A stretch of DNA of 64,000 bases from an uncultured Pseudoxanthomonas sp. Its GTDB lineage: Bacteria > Pseudomonadota > Gammaproteobacteria > Xanthomonadales > Xanthomonadaceae. A program made the translations under genes and the position numbers. The stretch spans positions 34,799 through 98,798 of the forward strand of contig NZ_CAMPJD010000006.1 of NCBI RefSeq assembly GCF_946886695.1, read 5' to 3'. This document shows positions 21,444 to 33,093 of the stretch, piece by piece. Within the stretch, counting starts at the first letter, position 1. Each line of letters starts with the position of its first letter. Below the pieces are notes generated by a model. The model did not search any database and was not told the origin of the DNA. It saw nothing but the letters and a program-made list of their open reading frames with translations.

Positions 21444-22814
21444 ATGGCAGGCCACGCATACTATTCAGAGGGCTACGGCCCGGTCGGGCCCGCTCCCAAG
21501 GAGCATCAGGCCGTCTACACCACGCTGCACTTCGACAAGCCCTGGTCGTACGAGAACTATCTGAAGACCGGTGGCTACGCCGCCCTGCGCAGGATCATCG
21601 AAGAGAAGATCCCGCCGGCCGACGTCGTCGAGATGGTCAAGCAGTCCGGCCTGCGCGGCCGCGGCGGTGCAGGCTTCCCGACCGGTCTGAAGTGGAGCTT
21701 CATGCCCAAGGGCGACATGCAGAAGTACATCCTCTGCAATTCGGACGAATCCGAGCCGGGTACCGCCAAGGACCGCGACATCCTGCGCTACAACCCGCAT
21801 GCGGTGATCGAGGGCATGGCCATCGCCTGCTATGCCACCGGTTCCACCGTGGGCTACAACTATCTGCGCGGCGAGTTCCACCACGAGCCGTTCGAGCACC
21901 TGGAAGAAGCCACCGCCGAAGCCTACAAGCACGGTTGGCTGGGCAAGAACATCCTCGGCTCGGGTGTGGACATCGACCTGTACAACGCGCTCGGCGCGGG
22001 CGCCTACATCTGCGGCGAAGAGACCGCGCTGATGGAGTCGCTGGAAGGCAAGAAGGGCCAGCCGCGCTTCAAGCCGCCGTTCCCGGCCAACTTCGGCCTG
22101 TACGGCAAGCCGACCACGATCAACAACACCGAGACCTATGCGTCGGTGCCGGCCATCGTGCGCAACGGCGCCGAGTGGTTCATGAACCTGGGCAAGCCCA
22201 ACAACGGCGGCTGCAAGATCTTCTCGGTCTCCGGCCACGTCGCGCGTCCCGGCAATCACGAGATCCGCCTGGGCACGTCGTTCGCCGACCTGCTGGAGCT
22301 GTGCGGCGGCATGCGCGAAGGCCGCAAGCTCAAGGCCGTGATCCCTGGCGGCTCCTCGATGCCGGTGCTGCCGGGCGAGGTGATGATGGGCCTGACGATG
22401 GATTACGACAGCATCCAGAAGGCCGGTTCCGGTCTGGGTTCGGGCGCCGTCGTCGTCATGGACGACACCACCTGCATGGTGCGTGCGTGCCAGCGCATCG
22501 CGCGCTTCTACTTCAAGGAAAGCTGCGGCCAGTGCACGCCGTGCCGCGAAGGCACCGGCTGGATGTACCGCATGCTGACCCGTGTCGCCGAGCACAAGGC
22601 TACGATCGAAGACCTGCAGACGCTGCGTGCGGCGGCCGGCCAGATCGAAGGCCACACCATCTGCGCGTTCGGCGAAGCTGCTGCGTGGCCGGTGCAGGGC
22701 ATGCTGCGCCACTTCTGGCATGAATTCGAATACGCGATCGTCAACAAGCGTTTCCTCGTCGACGACGAGCGCGACGGCAAGGTGGTCCGTTCCAACCTGG
22801 AGGTGGCCGCGTGA
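21444..22814 (+). CDS. nuoF: NADH-quinone oxidoreductase subunit F
   Basis: NuoF binds NADH, FMN and the N3 [4Fe-4S] cluster. The 456-residue protein has [16 protein letters not shown] (FMN/NADH loop), [35 protein letters not shown] and the cluster motif [15 protein letters not shown]. The ATG at 21444 was chosen as the first start after the nuoE stop. It overlaps the GTG of nuoG by 4 bp. Confidence 0.97.
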   Translation: MAGHAYYSEGYGPVGPAPKEHQAVYTTLHFDKPWSYENYLKTGGYAALRRIIEEKIPPADVVEMVKQSGLRGRGGAGFPTGLKWSFMPKGDMQKYILCNSDESEPGTAKDRDILRYNPHAVIEGMAIACYATGSTVGYNYLRGEFHHEPFEHLEEATAEAYKHGWLGKNILGSGVDIDLYNALGAGAYICGEETALMESLEGKKGQPRFKPPFPANFGLYGKPTTINNTETYASVPAIVRNGAEWFMNLGKPNNGGCKIFSVSGHVARPGNHEIRLGTSFADLLELCGGMREGRKLKAVIPGGSSMPVLPGEVMMGLTMDYDSIQKAGSGLGSGAVVVMDDTTCMVRACQRIARFYFKESCGQCTPCREGTGWMYRMLTRVAEHKATIEDLQTLRAAAGQIEGHTICAFGEAAAWPVQGMLRHFWHEFEYAIVNKRFLVDDERDGKVVRSNLEVAA

Positions 22815-25045
22815 GTGCGCAGCCCGTGAATCCCAACCTGCCGCCGGACCATGTCACCGTCTTCATTGACGGTGTCGAGATGGCCGCGCCCAAGGGTTCG
22901 ATGATCATCCAGGCGGCCGACAAGGCTGGCATCCCGATCCCGCGCTTCTGCTACCACGAGAAGCTGCCGATCGCGGCGAACTGCCGCATGTGCCTGGTGG
23001 AAGTGGAGAAGATGCCCAAGCCGGCACCGGCGTGTGCCACGCCGGTGATGGACGGCATGAAGATCGCCACGCGCAGCGAGAAGGCCCTGAAGTCGCAGCG
23101 CAACGTGATGGAATTCCTGCTGATCAACCATCCGCTCGACTGCCCGATCTGCGACCAGGGCGGCGAGTGCGAGCTGCAGGACCTGTCGCTGGGTTACGGC
23201 CGTTCAGTCAGCCGTTTCCAGGAACGCAAGCGCGTGGTGCCGGACGAGGACATCGGCCCGCTGGTCGCCACCGAGATGACCCGCTGCATCCAGTGCACGC
23301 GCTGCGTGCGCTTCACCGCGGACGTCGCCGGCACCTACGAGCTGGGCGGCATGTACCGTGGCGAGAACCTGCAGATCGGCACCTACGACGGCAAGCCGCT
23401 GACCACCGAGATTTCCGGCAACGTCATCGACGTCTGCCCGGTGGGCGCGCTGACCAACAAGGTGTTCCAGTTCCGCGCCCGTCCGTGGGAACTGATCGCG
23501 CGCGAATCCGTCGGTTTCCACGATGCGATGGGTTCCAACGTGTTCTACCACTCGCGTCGTGGCCAGGTGCTGCGCACCGTGCCGCGCGAGAACGAGGCGG
23601 TCAACGAATGCTGGCTGTCCGACCGCGACCGCTATTCGCACCAGGGCCTGTACGCCGACGACCGCGCGGTGAAGCCGCTGCAGAAGGTCAATGGCGAGTG
23701 GCGCGAAGTGTCGTGGGCCGAAGGCCTCGCGGCCGCTGCCGAGATCCTGCGCACGAACCGCGGCGACAGCCTTGGCGTGCTGGTGCATCCGGCGGTGTCG
23801 AACGAGGAGGGCGGTCTGCTGGCGAAGCTGGCCGAAGGCCTCGGCACCGGCAATCTGGACCACCGCATCAACAACCGCGATTTCTCCGACGGCGCTGTCG
23901 CCGAGCCGTTCGCGCTGCCGCTGGCGGAGATCGAGCAGGCCGATGTCATCGTGCTGTTCGGCACCAACATCCGCCATGAGCTGCCGCTGCTGCACCAGCG
24001 CATCCGCAAGGCCGTCCGCAAGGGCGCCAAGGTGCACGTGGTCAACCCGGTCGACTTCGATTTCGCGTTCGGCATCGCCGGCAAGCACATCGTCGCGCCG
24101 TCGAAGCTCGGTGCTGCGTTGAACGACGCCGCGCTGCGCGACGTCGCCAAGGCCGCCAACCGTGCGGTCGTGATCGTCGGTGGCATCGCCGAGAATCATC
24201 CGCAGGCAGCTTCGCTGCGTGCCGCCGCGACGGACTATGCGTCCGCGACCGGCGCGTCGCTGTGCCGCGTCCCGCAGGGCGCAAACGCGGTGGGTCTGGC
24301 ACGCCATGGCGTGCTGCCGACCGGCCGCGACGTGGCGGGCATGTTTGCCGAGCCACGCAACGCCTACGTCATCTACGGCATCGAACCGGGCCTCGATTTC
24401 GCCGATACGCCTGCTGCGTCCCGCGCGCTGGCTTCTGCCAAGGTCGTCGCGTTCAGCCATTTCGCCTGCAAGTCGACGCGCGACGTGGCCGACGTGATCC
24501 TGCCGATCGGCGCGCTGCCTGAAATCGAGGCGACGCTGACCAATCTCGATGGCAAGGACCAGCGCACGCAGGCCGCCGGCAAGTTGCCGGGCGAAGCACG
24601 CGAAGGCTGGAAGGTGCTGCGCGCACTCGGCGGTGAACTGCAGCTCGCCGGCTTCGAGTTCACCGATGTTGCGGGGATGCGCGATGCCATCAGCAACGCG
24701 AAGCCCGTCGCGATCGCGAAGTCCGCAGCACCTGCACTGAATGGTCAGGGCCTGGAACTGGCCGTCAGCGCGGCGATCTATCGCACCGACGGTACCGTCC
24801 GCCGCGCCGAAGCGTTGCAGGCGCACCCGCTGAACGTGGGTGACCGCATCGTGCTGAATCCTGCCGACGCGCAGGCCGCCGGCGTCGCCGAAGGCCAGAT
24901 GGCCAAGGTCGGCAATGGCATCGGCACGGCCGCGTTGCCGGTGGTGGTGGATGCCCGCGTCGCCGCGGGCGTCGCCTGGATCGAGAGCGGCTACGGTGCC
25001 ACGGCGCCGCTGGGCGCCGGACGCGTGACGGTGGTGAGCGCATGA
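22811..25045 (+). CDS. nuoG: NADH-quinone oxidoreductase subunit G
   Basis: This is the largest peripheral subunit (744 residues) and carries several Fe-S clusters. It has an N-terminal [2Fe-2S] ferredoxin domain ([18 protein letters not shown]), a His/Cys cluster region ([18 protein letters not shown]) and a [4Fe-4S] segment ([10 protein letters not shown]...CPVGAL). A molybdopterin-oxidoreductase-like domain without cofactor follows. The length is the shorter type compared with the roughly 900-residue E. coli protein. The start is GTG at 22811; the stop overlaps nuoH. Confidence 0.96.
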   Translation: MSAQPVNPNLPPDHVTVFIDGVEMAAPKGSMIIQAADKAGIPIPRFCYHEKLPIAANCRMCLVEVEKMPKPAPACATPVMDGMKIATRSEKALKSQRNVMEFLLINHPLDCPICDQGGECELQDLSLGYGRSVSRFQERKRVVPDEDIGPLVATEMTRCIQCTRCVRFTADVAGTYELGGMYRGENLQIGTYDGKPLTTEISGNVIDVCPVGALTNKVFQFRARPWELIARESVGFHDAMGSNVFYHSRRGQVLRTVPRENEAVNECWLSDRDRYSHQGLYADDRAVKPLQKVNGEWREVSWAEGLAAAAEILRTNRGDSLGVLVHPAVSNEEGGLLAKLAEGLGTGNLDHRINNRDFSDGAVAEPFALPLAEIEQADVIVLFGTNIRHELPLLHQRIRKAVRKGAKVHVVNPVDFDFAFGIAGKHIVAPSKLGAALNDAALRDVAKAANRAVVIVGGIAENHPQAASLRAAATDYASATGASLCRVPQGANAVGLARHGVLPTGRDVAGMFAEPRNAYVIYGIEPGLDFADTPAASRALASAKVVAFSHFACKSTRDVADVILPIGALPEIEATLTNLDGKDQRTQAAGKLPGEAREGWKVLRALGGELQLAGFEFTDVAGMRDAISNAKPVAIAKSAAPALNGQGLELAVSAAIYRTDGTVRRAEALQAHPLNVGDRIVLNPADAQAAGVAEGQMAKVGNGIGTAALPVVVDARVAAGVAWIESGYGATAPLGAGRVTVVSA

Positions 25046-26133
25046 ACGAACTGTTGATCAACGCCGTCGGCCCCCTGCGCGAGTGGTTCTTCGGGCTGGG
25101 CGACATCGGCATGGTGCTGTGGATCGTGCTGAAGATCCTGGTGATCACCATGCCGGTGATCATCTCGGTCGCGTTCTACGTGGTGTGGGAACGCAAGCTG
25201 ATCGGCTGGATGCACGTGCGCCACGGGCCGATGTACGTCGGCATGGGCATCTTCCAGGCCTTCGCCGACGTCTTCAAGCTGCTGTTCAAGGAAATCATCC
25301 AGCCCAGCAGCGCGCAGAAGACCATGTACATCCTGGCGCCGCTGATCACCCTGGCGCCGGCTTTCGCCGCGTGGGCGGTGGTGCCGTTCGATTACCAACT
25401 GGTGCTGTCCAACGCCAACGCCGGCCTGCTGTACCTGCTCGCGATGACCTCGCTGGGCGTGTACGGCATCATCATCGCCGGTTGGGCCTCGAACTCGAAG
25501 TATGCGTTCCTGGGCGCGATGCGCTCGGCGGCGCAGGTCGTCAGCTACGAAATCGCGATGGGCTTCGCGCTGGTAGGCGTGCTGATCGCCGCCGGCAGCC
25601 TGAACCTGACCGACATCGTGATGGCGCAGTCCGGCAACGCCGGCTTCTTCGAGTGGTTCTGGCTGCCGCTGTTCCCGCTGTTCATCGTTTACTGGGTGTC
25701 CGGCGTTGCCGAGACCAACCGCTCGCCGTTCGACGTGGTGGAAGGCGAATCGGAAATCGTCGCCGGCCACATGGTGGAGTACTCGGGTGCGGCGTTCGCG
25801 CTGTTCTTCCTGGCCGAATACGCCAACATGATCCTGGTCAGCTTCCTGGTGTCGCTGTTCTTCCTGGGCGGCTGGCTGAGCCCGCTGCAGGGCTGGATCA
25901 CCGCCGACGTGTCACCCTGGATCAACTGGATCTGGACCGGCGGCTGGCCGTGGCTGCTGCTGAAGGTACTGTTCTTCGCCAGCGCCTACATCTGGTTCCG
26001 CGCCAGCTTCCCGCGTTACCGCTACGACCAGATCATGCGGCTGGGCTGGAAGGTGTTCATTCCGCTGACCATCGCGTGGATCGCGGTAACGGCGTTGCTG
26101 GTGTTCTTCGGCGTGTTCGAGAAGGGTGTGTAA
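25042..26133 (+). CDS. nuoH: NADH-quinone oxidoreductase subunit H
   Basis: NuoH is the ND1-type membrane subunit connecting the quinone cavity to the proton channels. The 363 residues form about eight helices. Signatures include [63 protein letters not shown] and [18 protein letters not shown]. It overlaps nuoG by 4 bp and is directly adjacent to nuoI. Confidence 0.97.
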   Translation: MNELLINAVGPLREWFFGLGDIGMVLWIVLKILVITMPVIISVAFYVVWERKLIGWMHVRHGPMYVGMGIFQAFADVFKLLFKEIIQPSSAQKTMYILAPLITLAPAFAAWAVVPFDYQLVLSNANAGLLYLLAMTSLGVYGIIIAGWASNSKYAFLGAMRSAAQVVSYEIAMGFALVGVLIAAGSLNLTDIVMAQSGNAGFFEWFWLPLFPLFIVYWVSGVAETNRSPFDVVEGESEIVAGHMVEYSGAAFALFFLAEYANMILVSFLVSLFFLGGWLSPLQGWITADVSPWINWIWTGGWPWLLLKVLFFASAYIWFRASFPRYRYDQIMRLGWKVFIPLTIAWIAVTALLVFFGVFEKGV

Positions 26134-26622
26134 ATGAACAAGGTTGTGCACTACTTCAAGAGCCTGATGCTGCTGGAACTGATGCAGGGCCTGTGGCTGA
26201 CGCTGAAGTACACCTTCAAGCCGAAGTACACGCTGATGTACCCGATGGAGAAATTCCCGCAGTCGCCGCGTTTCCGTGGCCTGCATGCGCTGCGCCGTTA
26301 CCCCAACGGGGAAGAGCGCTGCATCGCCTGCAAGCTGTGCGAAGCGGTCTGCCCGGCGCTGGCGATCACCATCGACTCGGCCCCGCGCGAGGACGGCACC
26401 CGCCGCACCACCCGCTACGACATCGACCTGTTCAAGTGCATCTACTGCGGCTTCTGCGAAGAAAGCTGCCCGGTGGATTCGATCGTGGAAACGCACGTGC
26501 TGGAGTACCACTTCGACAAGCGCGGGCAGAACATCGTGACCAAGCCGCAGCTGCTGGCGATTGGCGACCGGCTGGAAGCCGAAATCGCCGAACGCCGCGC
26601 CGCCGACGCCGCCTTCCGCTGA
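26134..26622 (+). CDS. nuoI: NADH-quinone oxidoreductase subunit I
   Basis: This 23-kDa-type subunit (162 residues) binds two [4Fe-4S] clusters (N6a and N6b) linking NuoG to NuoB. Two ferredoxin motifs are clear: [16 protein letters not shown] and [16 protein letters not shown]. The N-terminal amphipathic helix region [18 protein letters not shown] matches the family. Confidence 0.97.
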   Translation: MNKVVHYFKSLMLLELMQGLWLTLKYTFKPKYTLMYPMEKFPQSPRFRGLHALRRYPNGEERCIACKLCEAVCPALAITIDSAPREDGTRRTTRYDIDLFKCIYCGFCEESCPVDSIVETHVLEYHFDKRGQNIVTKPQLLAIGDRLEAEIAERRAADAAFR

Positions 26623-26632
26623 GGTCCAAAGA

Positions 26633-27286
26633 ATGGATTGGGTTTTGATCAGCTTCTACGCCTTCGCCACCATCGCGGTCGTCGCCGCCGGTGCGGTGAT
26701 CAGCGTGCGCAACCCGGTGCATGCCGTGCTGTGCCTCATCCTGACGTTCTTCTCGGTGGCCTGCACCTGGCTGCTGGTGGGCGCGGAGTTCCTGGGCGTC
26801 GCGCTGATCCTCGTCTACGTGGGCGCGGTGATGGTGCTCTTCCTGTTCGTCGTGATGATGCTGGACATCGACGTCGACGCCCTTCGCGAGGGCTGGGTGA
26901 AGTTCCTGCCGGTCGGCCTGCTGGTCGCAGTGGTCATGTTGGCGCAGATGCTGGTGCTGATCGGCATCAAGGCGAAGATGGCGGTGCCGTTCGCGGACAA
27001 CGCCGCTTCGGCGGCAGCCGACGTGTCCAACACGGCCTGGCTGGCGCGCACGCTGTTCACCGAGTTCCTGCTGCCGTTCGAGTTCGCTGCCGTCATCCTG
27101 ACCGTCGCCGTGGTGGCGGCGGTGATGCTGACGCTGCGCAAGCGCACCGGCATCAAGACGCAGGACCCGGGTGAGCAGTCGCGCGTGAAGGCGAGCGACC
27201 GCATCCGCATGGTGTCGATGCCGGCCGAGAAGCCGGTGCGCGAAACGCCGGCCAGTGCGCCGGTGGACGGGGAGGGCAAGGCATGA
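26633..27286 (+). CDS. nuoJ: NADH-quinone oxidoreductase subunit J
   Basis: NuoJ is the ND6-type five-helix membrane subunit (217 residues). [56 protein letters not shown] is the conserved core (quoted in parts: [31 protein letters not shown]). The C-terminal tail is hydrophilic. The ATG at 26633 was chosen over starts inside nuoI. It overlaps nuoK by 4 bp. Confidence 0.96.
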   Translation: MDWVLISFYAFATIAVVAAGAVISVRNPVHAVLCLILTFFSVACTWLLVGAEFLGVALILVYVGAVMVLFLFVVMMLDIDVDALREGWVKFLPVGLLVAVVMLAQMLVLIGIKAKMAVPFADNAASAAADVSNTAWLARTLFTEFLLPFEFAAVILTVAVVAAVMLTLRKRTGIKTQDPGEQSRVKASDRIRMVSMPAEKPVRETPASAPVDGEGKA

Positions 27287-27588
27287 TTTCCGTGGGCCAC
27301 CTGCTGGCGCTCGGCGCCGTGCTGTTCTGCATCAGCCTTGCCGGCATCTTCCTGAACCGGAAGAACGTCCTCGTGCTGCTGATGTCGATCGAACTGATGC
27401 TGCTTTCGGTGAACATCAACTTCGTCGCGTTCTCGCGCGAACTGGGCGATGCCGCGGGCCAGATCTTCGTGTTCTTCATCCTGACCGTGGCCGCCGCCGA
27501 GGCCGCCATCGGCCTGGCGATCCTGGTCACCCTGTTCCGCACCCGGCGCACGATCAACGTCGCCGAAGTCGACACGCTCAAAGGTTGA
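27283..27588 (+). CDS. nuoK: NADH-quinone oxidoreductase subunit K
   Basis: This ND4L-type three-helix subunit (101 residues) has the proton-path glutamates in [14 protein letters not shown] and the [14 protein letters not shown] segment. Overlap with nuoJ and 7-bp spacing to nuoL are typical for the operon. Confidence 0.97.
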   Translation: MISVGHLLALGAVLFCISLAGIFLNRKNVLVLLMSIELMLLSVNINFVAFSRELGDAAGQIFVFFILTVAAAEAAIGLAILVTLFRTRRTINVAEVDTLKG

Positions 27589-27595
27589 TGCACCG

Positions 27596-29836
27596 ATGAC
27601 CGGTATGGAAGTCCTCCTCTCCAAGAACGTGCTGCTGGCCATCGTGCTGGCGCCGCTGCTGGGCAGCATCATCGCCGGGCTGTTCGGCCGCTTCGTCGGC
27701 CGTGCCGGTGCCCACACGGTGACCATCCTGGGCGTGGCGACCAGCTGCGCGCTGTCCTGCTGGGTGCTGTACCAACTGGTGGCACAGGGCGCATCGCCGT
27801 TCAACGAGAACCTGTACACGTTCTTCGAGGTGGGCAACATCACCGGCCACGTCGGTTTCATGATCGACAAGCTGACCGCGATGATGATGGTGGTGGTGAC
27901 CTTCGTGTCGCTGCTGGTGCACATCTACACCATCGGCTACATGGCCGAAGATCCGGGCTACCAGCGGTTCTTCAGCTACATCTCGCTGTTCACCTTCAGC
28001 ATGCTGATGCTGGTGATGAGCAACAACTTCCTGCAGCTGTTCTTCGGCTGGGAAGCGGTGGGCCTTGTGTCGTACCTGCTGATCGGCTTCTGGTTCAAGC
28101 GGCCGACGGCGATCTTCGCCAACATGAAGGCGTTCCTGGTCAACCGCGTCGGCGACTTCGGCTTCCTGCTCGGTATCGGCTGCGTGCTGCTGATGTTCGG
28201 CACGCTGGACTACGCGACCGTGTTCGCCAACTCGCCGATGCTGGCCGGCAAGGCGGTGCCGGTGTGGTCGGGTGCGGTCACGCTGTTCGGCGAAACCTGG
28301 CAGGTCCTGGACCAGCCGGTGATCTGGTCGATGGCCACACTGACCTGCATCTGCCTGTTCATCGGCGCGATGGGCAAGTCCGCTCAGGTGCCGTTGCACG
28401 TGTGGCTGCCTGATTCGATGGAAGGCCCCACGCCGATCTCGGCGCTCATCCACGCGGCGACGATGGTGACCGCCGGCATCTTCATGGTGGCGCGCATGTC
28501 GCCGCTGTTCGAGCTGTCGCAGACGGCTCTGGACTTCGTGCTCTTCATCGGCGCGACGACCGCACTGTTCACCGGCCTGATCGGCATCGTGCAGAACGAC
28601 ATCAAGCGCGTGGTGGCGTATTCCACGCTGTCGCAGCTGGGCTACATGACGGTGGCACTGGGCGTGTCGGCATACTCGGCGGCGGTGTTCCACCTGATGA
28701 CGCACGCCTTCTTCAAGGCGCTGCTGTTCCTGGCAGCCGGCTCGGTCATCATCGGCATGCACCACGAGCAGGACATGCGGAAGATGGGTGGCCTGCGCAA
28801 GTACATGCCCATCACCTGGATCACCAGCCTGATCGGCACGCTGGCGCTGGTCGGAACGCCGTTCTTCTCCGGGTTCTACTCGAAGGACACCATCATCGAG
28901 GCCGCCAAGCACCACCAGCACGTGGCGCACGAAGTGGGCGAGAAGGTGGCCGAGATGGGCGTGATGGCCGCACAGGGTTACCAAGGGCCGAGCGAGTGGG
29001 TCGCCACCTACGGTTACTGGGCGGTGCTGCTGGGTGTATTCGTCACCAGCTTCTACAGCTTCCGCCTGCTGTACCTGACGTTCCATGGCAAGGAGCGCTT
29101 CCGGGACGCGCATGCGGACCATGGCCATGGCCACGATGCCCATCACGACCACGCCCACGATGACCATGGTCACGACGATCACGGCCACCACGGCGCACAC
29201 GAGCCGCACGAATCTCCCTGGGTGGTGACGGTGCCGCTGGTGCTGCTGGCGATCCCGTCGATCCTGATCGGTTTCTTCACCATCGGTCCGATGCTATTCG
29301 GCACCGACTGGACAGGTCACCGCGAAGTGACGCCGTTCTTCCTTGGCGCGATCGACTTCCTGCGGATCGATCCGAATCTGGCCCTGTCGCCGCGCGACAC
29401 CGTGATGGCGTTGAGGGCAGAGTTCCACAGTCCATGGGAATTCGCCGTGCATGGCATGAAGATGCCGCCGTTCTGGTTGGCGCTGGGTGGCTTCGTCCTC
29501 GCGACGTTCCTCTACCTGTTCAAGCCAGACCTGCCGGGCAAGGTCCGCCACAGCCCCATCGGCGCCTTCCTGATCAACATCCTGGACAAGAAGTACTGGG
29601 CCGACCATCTCTGGATCAACGGCTTTGCCGGCGGTGGCGTGAAACTGGGCAAGGCGTCCCGCGCCTTCGACAGCCACGTGATCGATGGTGCGGCGGTGAA
29701 CGGTACAGCGAAGCTGGTCGACCTGGGTGCGCAGTTGCTCCGCAAGACGCAGTCCGGCTACCTGTATCACTACGCGTTCGCGATGATCGTCGGCCTGATC
29801 CTGCTGTTGGGCGTCGTCATCAAGTTTTGGCAGTAA
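27596..29836 (+). CDS. nuoL: NADH-quinone oxidoreductase subunit L with His-rich insertion
   Basis: NuoL is the distal ND5-type antiporter-like proton pump with the long lateral helix. The 746 residues carry the family core FFGWEAVGLVSYLLIGFW, the LPDSMEGPTPISALIHAATMVTAG channel motif and the DIKRVVAYSTLSQLGYM segment. Odd feature: residues 506-538 contain 15 histidines in 33 positions, mixed with Asp and Gly, in a cytoplasmic or periplasmic loop between late helices; most NuoL proteins have only a few histidines here. Two ATGs (27596 and 27605) are possible starts. Confidence 0.96.
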   Translation: MTGMEVLLSKNVLLAIVLAPLLGSIIAGLFGRFVGRAGAHTVTILGVATSCALSCWVLYQLVAQGASPFNENLYTFFEVGNITGHVGFMIDKLTAMMMVVVTFVSLLVHIYTIGYMAEDPGYQRFFSYISLFTFSMLMLVMSNNFLQLFFGWEAVGLVSYLLIGFWFKRPTAIFANMKAFLVNRVGDFGFLLGIGCVLLMFGTLDYATVFANSPMLAGKAVPVWSGAVTLFGETWQVLDQPVIWSMATLTCICLFIGAMGKSAQVPLHVWLPDSMEGPTPISALIHAATMVTAGIFMVARMSPLFELSQTALDFVLFIGATTALFTGLIGIVQNDIKRVVAYSTLSQLGYMTVALGVSAYSAAVFHLMTHAFFKALLFLAAGSVIIGMHHEQDMRKMGGLRKYMPITWITSLIGTLALVGTPFFSGFYSKDTIIEAAKHHQHVAHEVGEKVAEMGVMAAQGYQGPSEWVATYGYWAVLLGVFVTSFYSFRLLYLTFHGKERFRDAHADHGHGHDAHHDHAHDDHGHDDHGHHGAHEPHESPWVVTVPLVLLAIPSILIGFFTIGPMLFGTDWTGHREVTPFFLGAIDFLRIDPNLALSPRDTVMALRAEFHSPWEFAVHGMKMPPFWLALGGFVLATFLYLFKPDLPGKVRHSPIGAFLINILDKKYWADHLWINGFAGGGVKLGKASRAFDSHVIDGAAVNGTAKLVDLGAQLLRKTQSGYLYHYAFAMIVGLILLLGVVIKFWQ

Positions 29837-29894
29837 CGACCTGACGCCGCTGCGTGCGGATCGTCCTGGCGAAGAACTCAACGGATAACACAAC

Positions 29895-31406
29895 GTGTCG
29901 AACTGGCCCCTGCTTAGTGTTCTGATCTGGCTGCCCATCCTGGGTGGCGCGCTGGTGCTCGCCGTGGGCAACGCCCGGGCCGATGCCGCCCGCTGGCTGG
30001 GTCTGGTGGTCGCGGTGCTGACCTTCGTGGCCAGCCTCGGCCTGCTGACCGGCTTCGACTACGCGAATCCGAGCCTGCAGTTCATCGAAACCCATGCCTG
30101 GATCCCTACCTTCGACATCCACTACAACCTCGGCGCCGACGGCATCGCGGTGGCGCTGCTGCTGCTCAATACGCTGATCACCGTGCTGACGCTGGCGGGT
30201 GCGTGGGGTTCGGTGAACAAGCGGGTGGCGCAATACGTCGCTGCATTCCTGATCCTGGAAGGCCTGACCAACGGCATCTTCGCCGCCAGCGACGCCGTGC
30301 TGTTCTACGTGTTCTTCGAAGCGATGCTGATCCCGATGTTCCTGATCATCGGCGTCTGGGGCGGTCCGCGCCGCATCTATGCCTCGCTGAAGTTCTTCCT
30401 GTACACGTTCCTCGGCTCGGTGCTGATGCTGGTCGGCCTGGTGTATCTGTACATCAAGGGCGGCAGCTTCCAGCTGGCCGACCTGTATGCGCTGCCGTTG
30501 AACGCGAAGGAACAGATGTGGCTGTTCTTCGCCTTCCTGATCGCGTTCGCGGTGAAGATCCCGATGTTCCCGGTGCATACCTGGCTGCCGGATGCGCACG
30601 TGGAAGCGCCGACCGCCGGTTCGGTGATCCTGGCGGCGATCGCACTGAAGATCGGTGGCTACGGCCTGCTGCGCTTCAGCCTGCCGATCGTGCCGGATGC
30701 CGGCCATGAGTGGGCCATGTTCGTCATCGTGCTGTCGCTGATCGCCGTGGTCTACGTGGGCCTGGTGGCGCTGGTGCAGGACGACATGAAGAAGCTGATC
30801 GCCTATTCGTCCGTTTCGCACATGGGCTTCGTCACCCTGGGCATCTTCATCGCCTTCAGCCTGGTGCGCGACGCCGGTAACCTGGACGGCGCGCGCCTGG
30901 GTCTGCAGGGTGCGATGGTGCAGATGATCAGCCACGGCTTCATTTCCGGCGCCATGTTCACCTGTGTCGGCGTGCTGTACGACCGCATGCACACCCGCAT
31001 GATCAAGGACTACGGCGGCGTCATCAACACGATGCCGTGGTTCGGCGCGTTCTTCATCCTGTTCGGCATGGCGAACTCCGGCCTGCCCGGCACCAGCGGC
31101 TTCGTCGGCGAGTTCATGGTCATCCTGGCCTCGTTCCAGTTGCACCCGCTGATGGCCTTCTTCGCCGCCACCACGCTGGTGATCGGTGCCGCCTACACGC
31201 TGTGGCTGGTCAAGCGCGTGATCCTGGGCGACGTGGCCAATGCGCACGTCGCCGAACTGAAGGACGTGTCCCTGCGCGAGGCCGTTGTACTTGGCGGTTT
31301 CGCCGTCTGCGTGCTGGCACTGGGCGTGTATCCCAAGCCGCTGACGGACCTGATGGAGCCGTCGATCGCGCAACTGGCGATGCAGCTCGCCAACAGCAAG
31401 CTGTAA
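29895..31406 (+). CDS. nuoM: NADH-quinone oxidoreductase subunit M
   Basis: This ND4-type antiporter-like proton-pumping subunit has 503 residues. Signatures include FYVFFEAMLIPMFLIIGVWGG, the proton-channel segment FPVHTWLPDAHVEAPTAGSVILAAIALKIGGYGLLRF (in part), and DDMKKLIAYSSVSHMGFV. The start is GTG at 29895 after a 58-bp spacer from nuoL. Confidence 0.97.
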   Translation: MSNWPLLSVLIWLPILGGALVLAVGNARADAARWLGLVVAVLTFVASLGLLTGFDYANPSLQFIETHAWIPTFDIHYNLGADGIAVALLLLNTLITVLTLAGAWGSVNKRVAQYVAAFLILEGLTNGIFAASDAVLFYVFFEAMLIPMFLIIGVWGGPRRIYASLKFFLYTFLGSVLMLVGLVYLYIKGGSFQLADLYALPLNAKEQMWLFFAFLIAFAVKIPMFPVHTWLPDAHVEAPTAGSVILAAIALKIGGYGLLRFSLPIVPDAGHEWAMFVIVLSLIAVVYVGLVALVQDDMKKLIAYSSVSHMGFVTLGIFIAFSLVRDAGNLDGARLGLQGAMVQMISHGFISGAMFTCVGVLYDRMHTRMIKDYGGVINTMPWFGAFFILFGMANSGLPGTSGFVGEFMVILASFQLHPLMAFFAATTLVIGAAYTLWLVKRVILGDVANAHVAELKDVSLREAVVLGGFAVCVLALGVYPKPLTDLMEPSIAQLAMQLANSKL

Positions 31407-31415
31407 GGAAGGACC

Positions 31416-32879
31416 ATGACGACGCCGATGCCCATCTCCGCCGCCGACCTGCAGCCGCTGCTGCCCGAACTGACCTTGATCGGTGGCGCGTTCGCGCTGC
31501 TGATGCTCGATCTGTTCCTCGACAATTCCCGCCGCATCATCACCCACGCGCTCGCGCTGATCGTCATGGCCGCCGTGGTGTGGATGCTGGCCACGGGCGT
31601 AGGCGGGCAGGGCGCCGTGTTCAGCGGCATGTTCGTGCGCGACACGCTGGCCGACGTCAGCAAGGTGGTGATCGTCGCGGTCAGCGCACTGTCGCTGGTC
31701 TACGGTTGGCCGTACCTGCGCGAGCGCAATCTGTATCCGGGCGAGGCGCCGGTGCTGGTGATGTTCGCCACCGCCGGCATGATGATGATGGTGTCCGCCG
31801 GCAGCCTGGTGATGGTCTACTTGGGCCTGGAACTGCTGGCGCTGTGTTCGTATGCGCTCGTCGCCCTGAACCGCGACGACGGTTTGGCGACCGAGGCGGC
31901 GATGAAGTACATCGTACTCGGCTCGCTGGCATCGGGCCTGCTTCTGTACGGCATGTCGCTGGTGTACGGCGCTACCGGCTCGCTGCACCTGCCGGCGATC
32001 TTCGATGCGACCGGCGCCGCGCTGGGCGGCAGCAGTGATGCACGCATGCTGTTGCTGACGGGTGTGGTGTTCATGGTGGCCGGCGTGGCGTTCAAGCTGG
32101 GCGCGGCGCCGTTCCACATGTGGCTGCCCGACGTCTATCAGGGCGCCTCGACGCCGGTGACACTGTTCATCAGCGCAGCACCGAAGCTGGCCGCCTTCGG
32201 CATGGCATTCCGCCTGCTGCAGGACGGCGTGGGGCCGGCCGCGGCGCAGTGGCAGTGGCTGCTGGCCGGCCTGGCCGCCGCGTCGCTGGTGATCGGCAAC
32301 GTCATCGCCATCGCGCAGACCAACCTCAAGCGCATGCTGGCGTACTCGACGGTGTCGCATGTCGGCTTCCTGCTGGTCGGCTTCGCTGGCGGCGGCGAGA
32401 CGGGATACTCGGCGGCGCTGTTCTATGCGATCAGCTACGCCATCATGTCGGCGGCGGCATTCGGCGCGATCATCGTGCTGTCCCGCCAGGGCTTCGAGGC
32501 CGACAGGATCGACGACTTCAAGGGCCTGAATGCGCGCAATCCGTGGCAGGCGGGCCTGGTGCTATGCGTGATGGCGTCGCTGGCCGGCGTACCGCCGTTC
32601 CTGGGCTTCTGGGCCAAGCTGGTCGTGCTGGGCGCCGCGGTCAATGGCGGCTTCCTGTGGCTGGCCATCGTCGGCGTGCTCTGCGCGGTGATCGGTGCCT
32701 TCTACTACCTGCGCGTGATCAAGGTGATGTATTTCGACGAGCCGGTGGGCGAAATCCCGCCGCCCCGGGCGGACCGCGTGGTGCCGCTGGTGTTCGGCGT
32801 CAATGCACTGGCCTTGCTGGCGCTGGGCGTCGCGTGGAATCCGATCATGGCGTGGTGCAAGCTGGCGTTCGCCGGCTGA
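31416..32879 (+). CDS. nuoN: NADH-quinone oxidoreductase subunit N
   Basis: This ND2-type antiporter-like subunit has 487 residues. The [50 protein letters not shown] and [13 protein letters not shown] segments identify it. It is the last nuo gene; no obvious intrinsic terminator follows before the metY promoter. Confidence 0.96.
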   Translation: MTTPMPISAADLQPLLPELTLIGGAFALLMLDLFLDNSRRIITHALALIVMAAVVWMLATGVGGQGAVFSGMFVRDTLADVSKVVIVAVSALSLVYGWPYLRERNLYPGEAPVLVMFATAGMMMMVSAGSLVMVYLGLELLALCSYALVALNRDDGLATEAAMKYIVLGSLASGLLLYGMSLVYGATGSLHLPAIFDATGAALGGSSDARMLLLTGVVFMVAGVAFKLGAAPFHMWLPDVYQGASTPVTLFISAAPKLAAFGMAFRLLQDGVGPAAAQWQWLLAGLAAASLVIGNVIAIAQTNLKRMLAYSTVSHVGFLLVGFAGGGETGYSAALFYAISYAIMSAAAFGAIIVLSRQGFEADRIDDFKGLNARNPWQAGLVLCVMASLAGVPPFLGFWAKLVVLGAAVNGGFLWLAIVGVLCAVIGAFYYLRVIKVMYFDEPVGEIPPPRADRVVPLVFGVNALALLALGVAWNPIMAWCKLAFAG

Positions 32880-32965
32880 CCTTACGCGACGGGGAGTTAC
32901 CGCCGGAGAAAGGCTACCGGCGACGCGCGATGAACGCGATGTTTCAAGTTGGTGCATGACAAGGC

Positions 32966-32994
32966 TTGCAATGCACCGGCGTATTCATCATAAT
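32966..32994 (+). promoter_or_regulatory. Sigma-70 promoter of metY-rimP-nusA-infB
   Basis: TTGCAA (32966-32971) and CATAAT (32989-32994) are separated by an ideal 17 bp. Initiation would fall near 33001-33003, just before the tRNA-fMet 5' end at 33006. This strongly suggests that the tRNA and downstream genes are co-transcribed from here. Confidence 0.75.
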
Positions 32995-33005
32995 TTCGCT
33001 TCTGC

Positions 33006-33082
33006 TGCGGGGTGGAGCAGTCTGGCAGCTCGTCGGGCTCATAACCCGAAGGTCGCAGGTTCAAATCCTGCCCCCGCTACCA
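33006..33082 (+). tRNA. metY: Initiator tRNA-fMet (CAT)
   Basis: This 77-nt tRNA has the initiator hallmarks: an unpaired first acceptor position (T1 opposite T72) and three consecutive G-C pairs in the anticodon stem (TCGGG/CCCGA) around CTCATAA. The CCA is encoded at 33080-33082. As in E. coli metY, it heads the rimP-nusA-infB operon. Confidence 0.97.
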
Positions 33083-33093
33083 TGTTTGTCCGA

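Noticed and set aside
29820..32360. An 846-codon minus-strand frame opposite nuoM and nuoN
   Set aside because: Antisense shadow with His/Gln/Arg-rich composition; nuoM and nuoN are unambiguous.
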